From Nemorincola sp044225795 (GTDB taxonomy: Bacteria > Bacteroidota > Bacteroidia > Chitinophagales > Chitinophagaceae), in contig JBGAIF010000007.1 in the NCBI GenBank assembly GCA_044225795.1, forward strand, positions 1 to 64,000: 64,000 bases of DNA. The letters run 5' to 3'. The notes under the pieces are model-generated. The model saw nothing but the letters and a program-made list of their open reading frames with translations, made no database searches and was not told the origin of the DNA. This document shows, piece after piece, positions 62,535-64,000 of this stretch. The position numbers and the translations under genes were made by a program. The first letter of the stretch is position 1; every line of letters starts with the position of its first letter.

Positions 62535-63875
62535 TCATATATTCTTGCCTTTCCACTTACCTGAGCCAAGGTAAACTGCAGAGATCACCAGCAGCGATAT
62601 CCAATATACAAATTCCGATCCCCAGCATAGATAGAGCTCGCTGTGGCTGCGGTAAATGACGAAGTAACAATACACCAGGTACGAGCCGACACAGAAGACC
62701 TCCATAGCCAGATTCACCATTGTATTACCTGTACCTACCACTCCGTTGAACACTACAGTGGACAAAGACATGATCAGCGTGGACACCATAATGACCCTAA
62801 GGCTGGGTACCGCAAATGAAATAAGCGCCGTATCATCCGTATATATCGCGAGGAACTCATGAGAGAATGTAAGCAGTAACAACGATAACAAAACGGCATA
62901 GCCAAGGCTCAGCTTGCCTATCTTCATAATGACCGGTATCACTTCCCGCTGCCTGCCCTGCCCTATGAGATTGCTGACCATAGTATTGCACGCTGTGGCC
63001 AGCGCCCACGTGCCCACGCTCACTATACCAAAGATATTGCGCAATACCTGCGACGCCGCCAGCGACTGCGCGCCAAGATGCTCTATAAAAATAAAGAACA
63101 CCAGCCACCCGCCTATACTGAACAAGAACTGCACGATGAGCGGAGAGGCTACCCTGAGCGTACGCTCAGAGAGCGACAAATCGAAATGCAGGTACCTGCG
63201 TATAGGATATTCTCTTTGCATTCCCTTGTAAAAGAATATGCCGACCGTAGTAGCAGCATAAGTTATCTCTGCTATGACGGAAGCCAAAGCAGCACCATTG
63301 AAGCCCATTGCCGGGCAACCACCTTTACCGAAAATGAACAGGTAGTCGAACAGGATGTTGACAAGGGTGGTGACAATTGACCCGTGTATCAGTACCCGCG
63401 AATTATTGACGGAGATAAAAAATGAATTGAGCAACTGTGCCAGCATCAGGAAAGGCAATCCCCACACCCTTATATATACAAAATTGACGCTCAGCGCAAA
63501 GTTATTGCTATCGTGCAGGCTGAAGCTGAACATTAGCGGAACGATCCACAGACTCAGCAACATAAGCCCAAGGGAGAACATGACCGACAACATGGCCCCG
63601 TTCGTGAATATACGTGTCAGCTCATTCTTATCACCTTCCCCCGCACGACGCGCCATCTGGATCTGCATCCCGCTATTCATACCATAGCCGATCATAGAAA
63701 GTATGAGATAAAACACACCGGTGATGCCATTGACGCCAAGCTCCCGCTCTCCCAGCCTGCCCAGGAATACGGTATTGGTGAAAAAATTAAGCTGGGGGAT
63801 CAGCAACGCTAATGAAATAGGAGCCGCTAACTGAATGATCTGCTTATTGGTGGCGGAAACTCCTAATTGATTCAT
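62535..63875 (-). CDS. MATE family multidrug exporter
   Basis: The 446-residue membrane protein has twelve predicted helices in two related halves. Family features: AAPISLALLIPQLNFFTNTVFLGRLGERELG in helix 1-2, FLMLAQLLNSFFISVNNSR, a middle loop, and the second half with MVSNLIGQGRQREVIPVIMKIG. It should exchange sodium or protons for cationic drugs or metabolites. It is transcribed leftwards from the right edge of the window; nothing is seen between it and the edge. Confidence 0.9.
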   Translation of the reverse strand: MNQLGVSATNKQIIQLAAPISLALLIPQLNFFTNTVFLGRLGERELGVNGITGVFYLILSMIGYGMNSGMQIQMARRAGEGDKNELTRIFTNGAMLSVMFSLGLMLLSLWIVPLMFSFSLHDSNNFALSVNFVYIRVWGLPFLMLAQLLNSFFISVNNSRVLIHGSIVTTLVNILFDYLFIFGKGGCPAMGFNGAALASVIAEITYAATTVGIFFYKGMQREYPIRRYLHFDLSLSERTLRVASPLIVQFLFSIGGWLVFFIFIEHLGAQSLAASQVLRNIFGIVSVGTWALATACNTMVSNLIGQGRQREVIPVIMKIGKLSLGYAVLLSLLLLTFSHEFLAIYTDDTALISFAVPSLRVIMVSTLIMSLSTVVFNGVVGTGNTMVNLAMEVFCVGSYLVYCYFVIYRSHSELYLCWGSEFVYWISLLVISAVYLGSGKWKGKNI

Positions 63876-64000
63876 AGATACTTAGCGCCCAAACGGGTAC
63901 GCGAAAATACTGCAAACTTTACCAATTTGCCATAAATACAACTATATCCATTGATTCAACGAAAAAGCTTATCATATAATAACAAAAAAGGCGGCCGAAG

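Noticed and set aside
63982..64000. A-run and AAGGCGGCCGAAG at the right edge as a minus-strand terminator
   Set aside because: Only one arm is inside the window, so a stem cannot be verified.

Overview
The window is chromosomal DNA of a Bacteroidota bacterium, most likely of the Chitinophagales/Chitinophagaceae type (the family is an inference). The evidence is several large secreted proteins with type IX secretion (T9SS) C-terminal sorting domains, PKD and NHL repeat proteins, a DUF3276/PUR-alpha protein, an ExbB-ExbD-ExbD-TonB operon, a sensor kinase with a reg_prop propeller, and promoters of the Bacteroidota form TTG-N19-TAnnTTTG. No rRNA, tRNA, CRISPR array or insertion sequence was seen.

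Layout. 1-3953: the start of a truncated secreted protein, a TonB-dependent receptor with a small overlapping membrane-protein gene, and a small lipoprotein. 4055-7980: molybdenum cofactor genes moaA-moeA-moaC-mobA, meeting moaD-moaE head-on. 8085-15482: secreted T9SS cargo (NHL propeller, BNR/Asp-box propeller, M1 peptidase), a TauE/SafE permease and a secreted alpha/beta-hydrolase-like protein. 15483-18448: ppk-ppx polyphosphate pair. 18678-29080: a giant PKD adhesin-like protein, rfaE2, a flippase-like membrane protein, panD and a second NHL protein. 29385-32059: a two-component system and the DUF3276 gene.

33466-40469 is the highlight: a compact lasso peptide (RiPP) gene cluster. It has a 47-residue precursor gene (33876-34019, minus strand) that is too short for usual gene finders. 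Around it are a PqqD-like recognition element, an asparagine-synthetase-like macrocyclase that has lost Cys2, a B2 cysteine protease, an HprK-like kinase, an ABC exporter and a nucleotidyltransferase translationally coupled to the exporter. The predicted 16-residue core GGANPGSDSGINDYVS would form a Gly1-Asp8 ring and ends in Ser. A terminal Ser is the residue phosphorylated by the HprK-like kinase in the paeninodin family, so the product is predicted to be a C-terminally phosphorylated, possibly further modified, lasso peptide.

40463-52186: a surface-polysaccharide region with two glutamine-dependent asparagine synthetase homologues, WbqC-like, GNAT, PIG-L and NodB-type proteins, glycosyltransferases, a formyltransferase, and WbpB- and WbpD-like enzymes of diacetamido-uronic acid synthesis. 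52280-55362: tonB-exbD-exbD-exbB operon. 55725-63875: inorganic pyrophosphatase, a small TSUP permease, asnS, a propeller sensor kinase with a LuxR-type regulator, a YtxJ-like bacilliredoxin and a MATE exporter.
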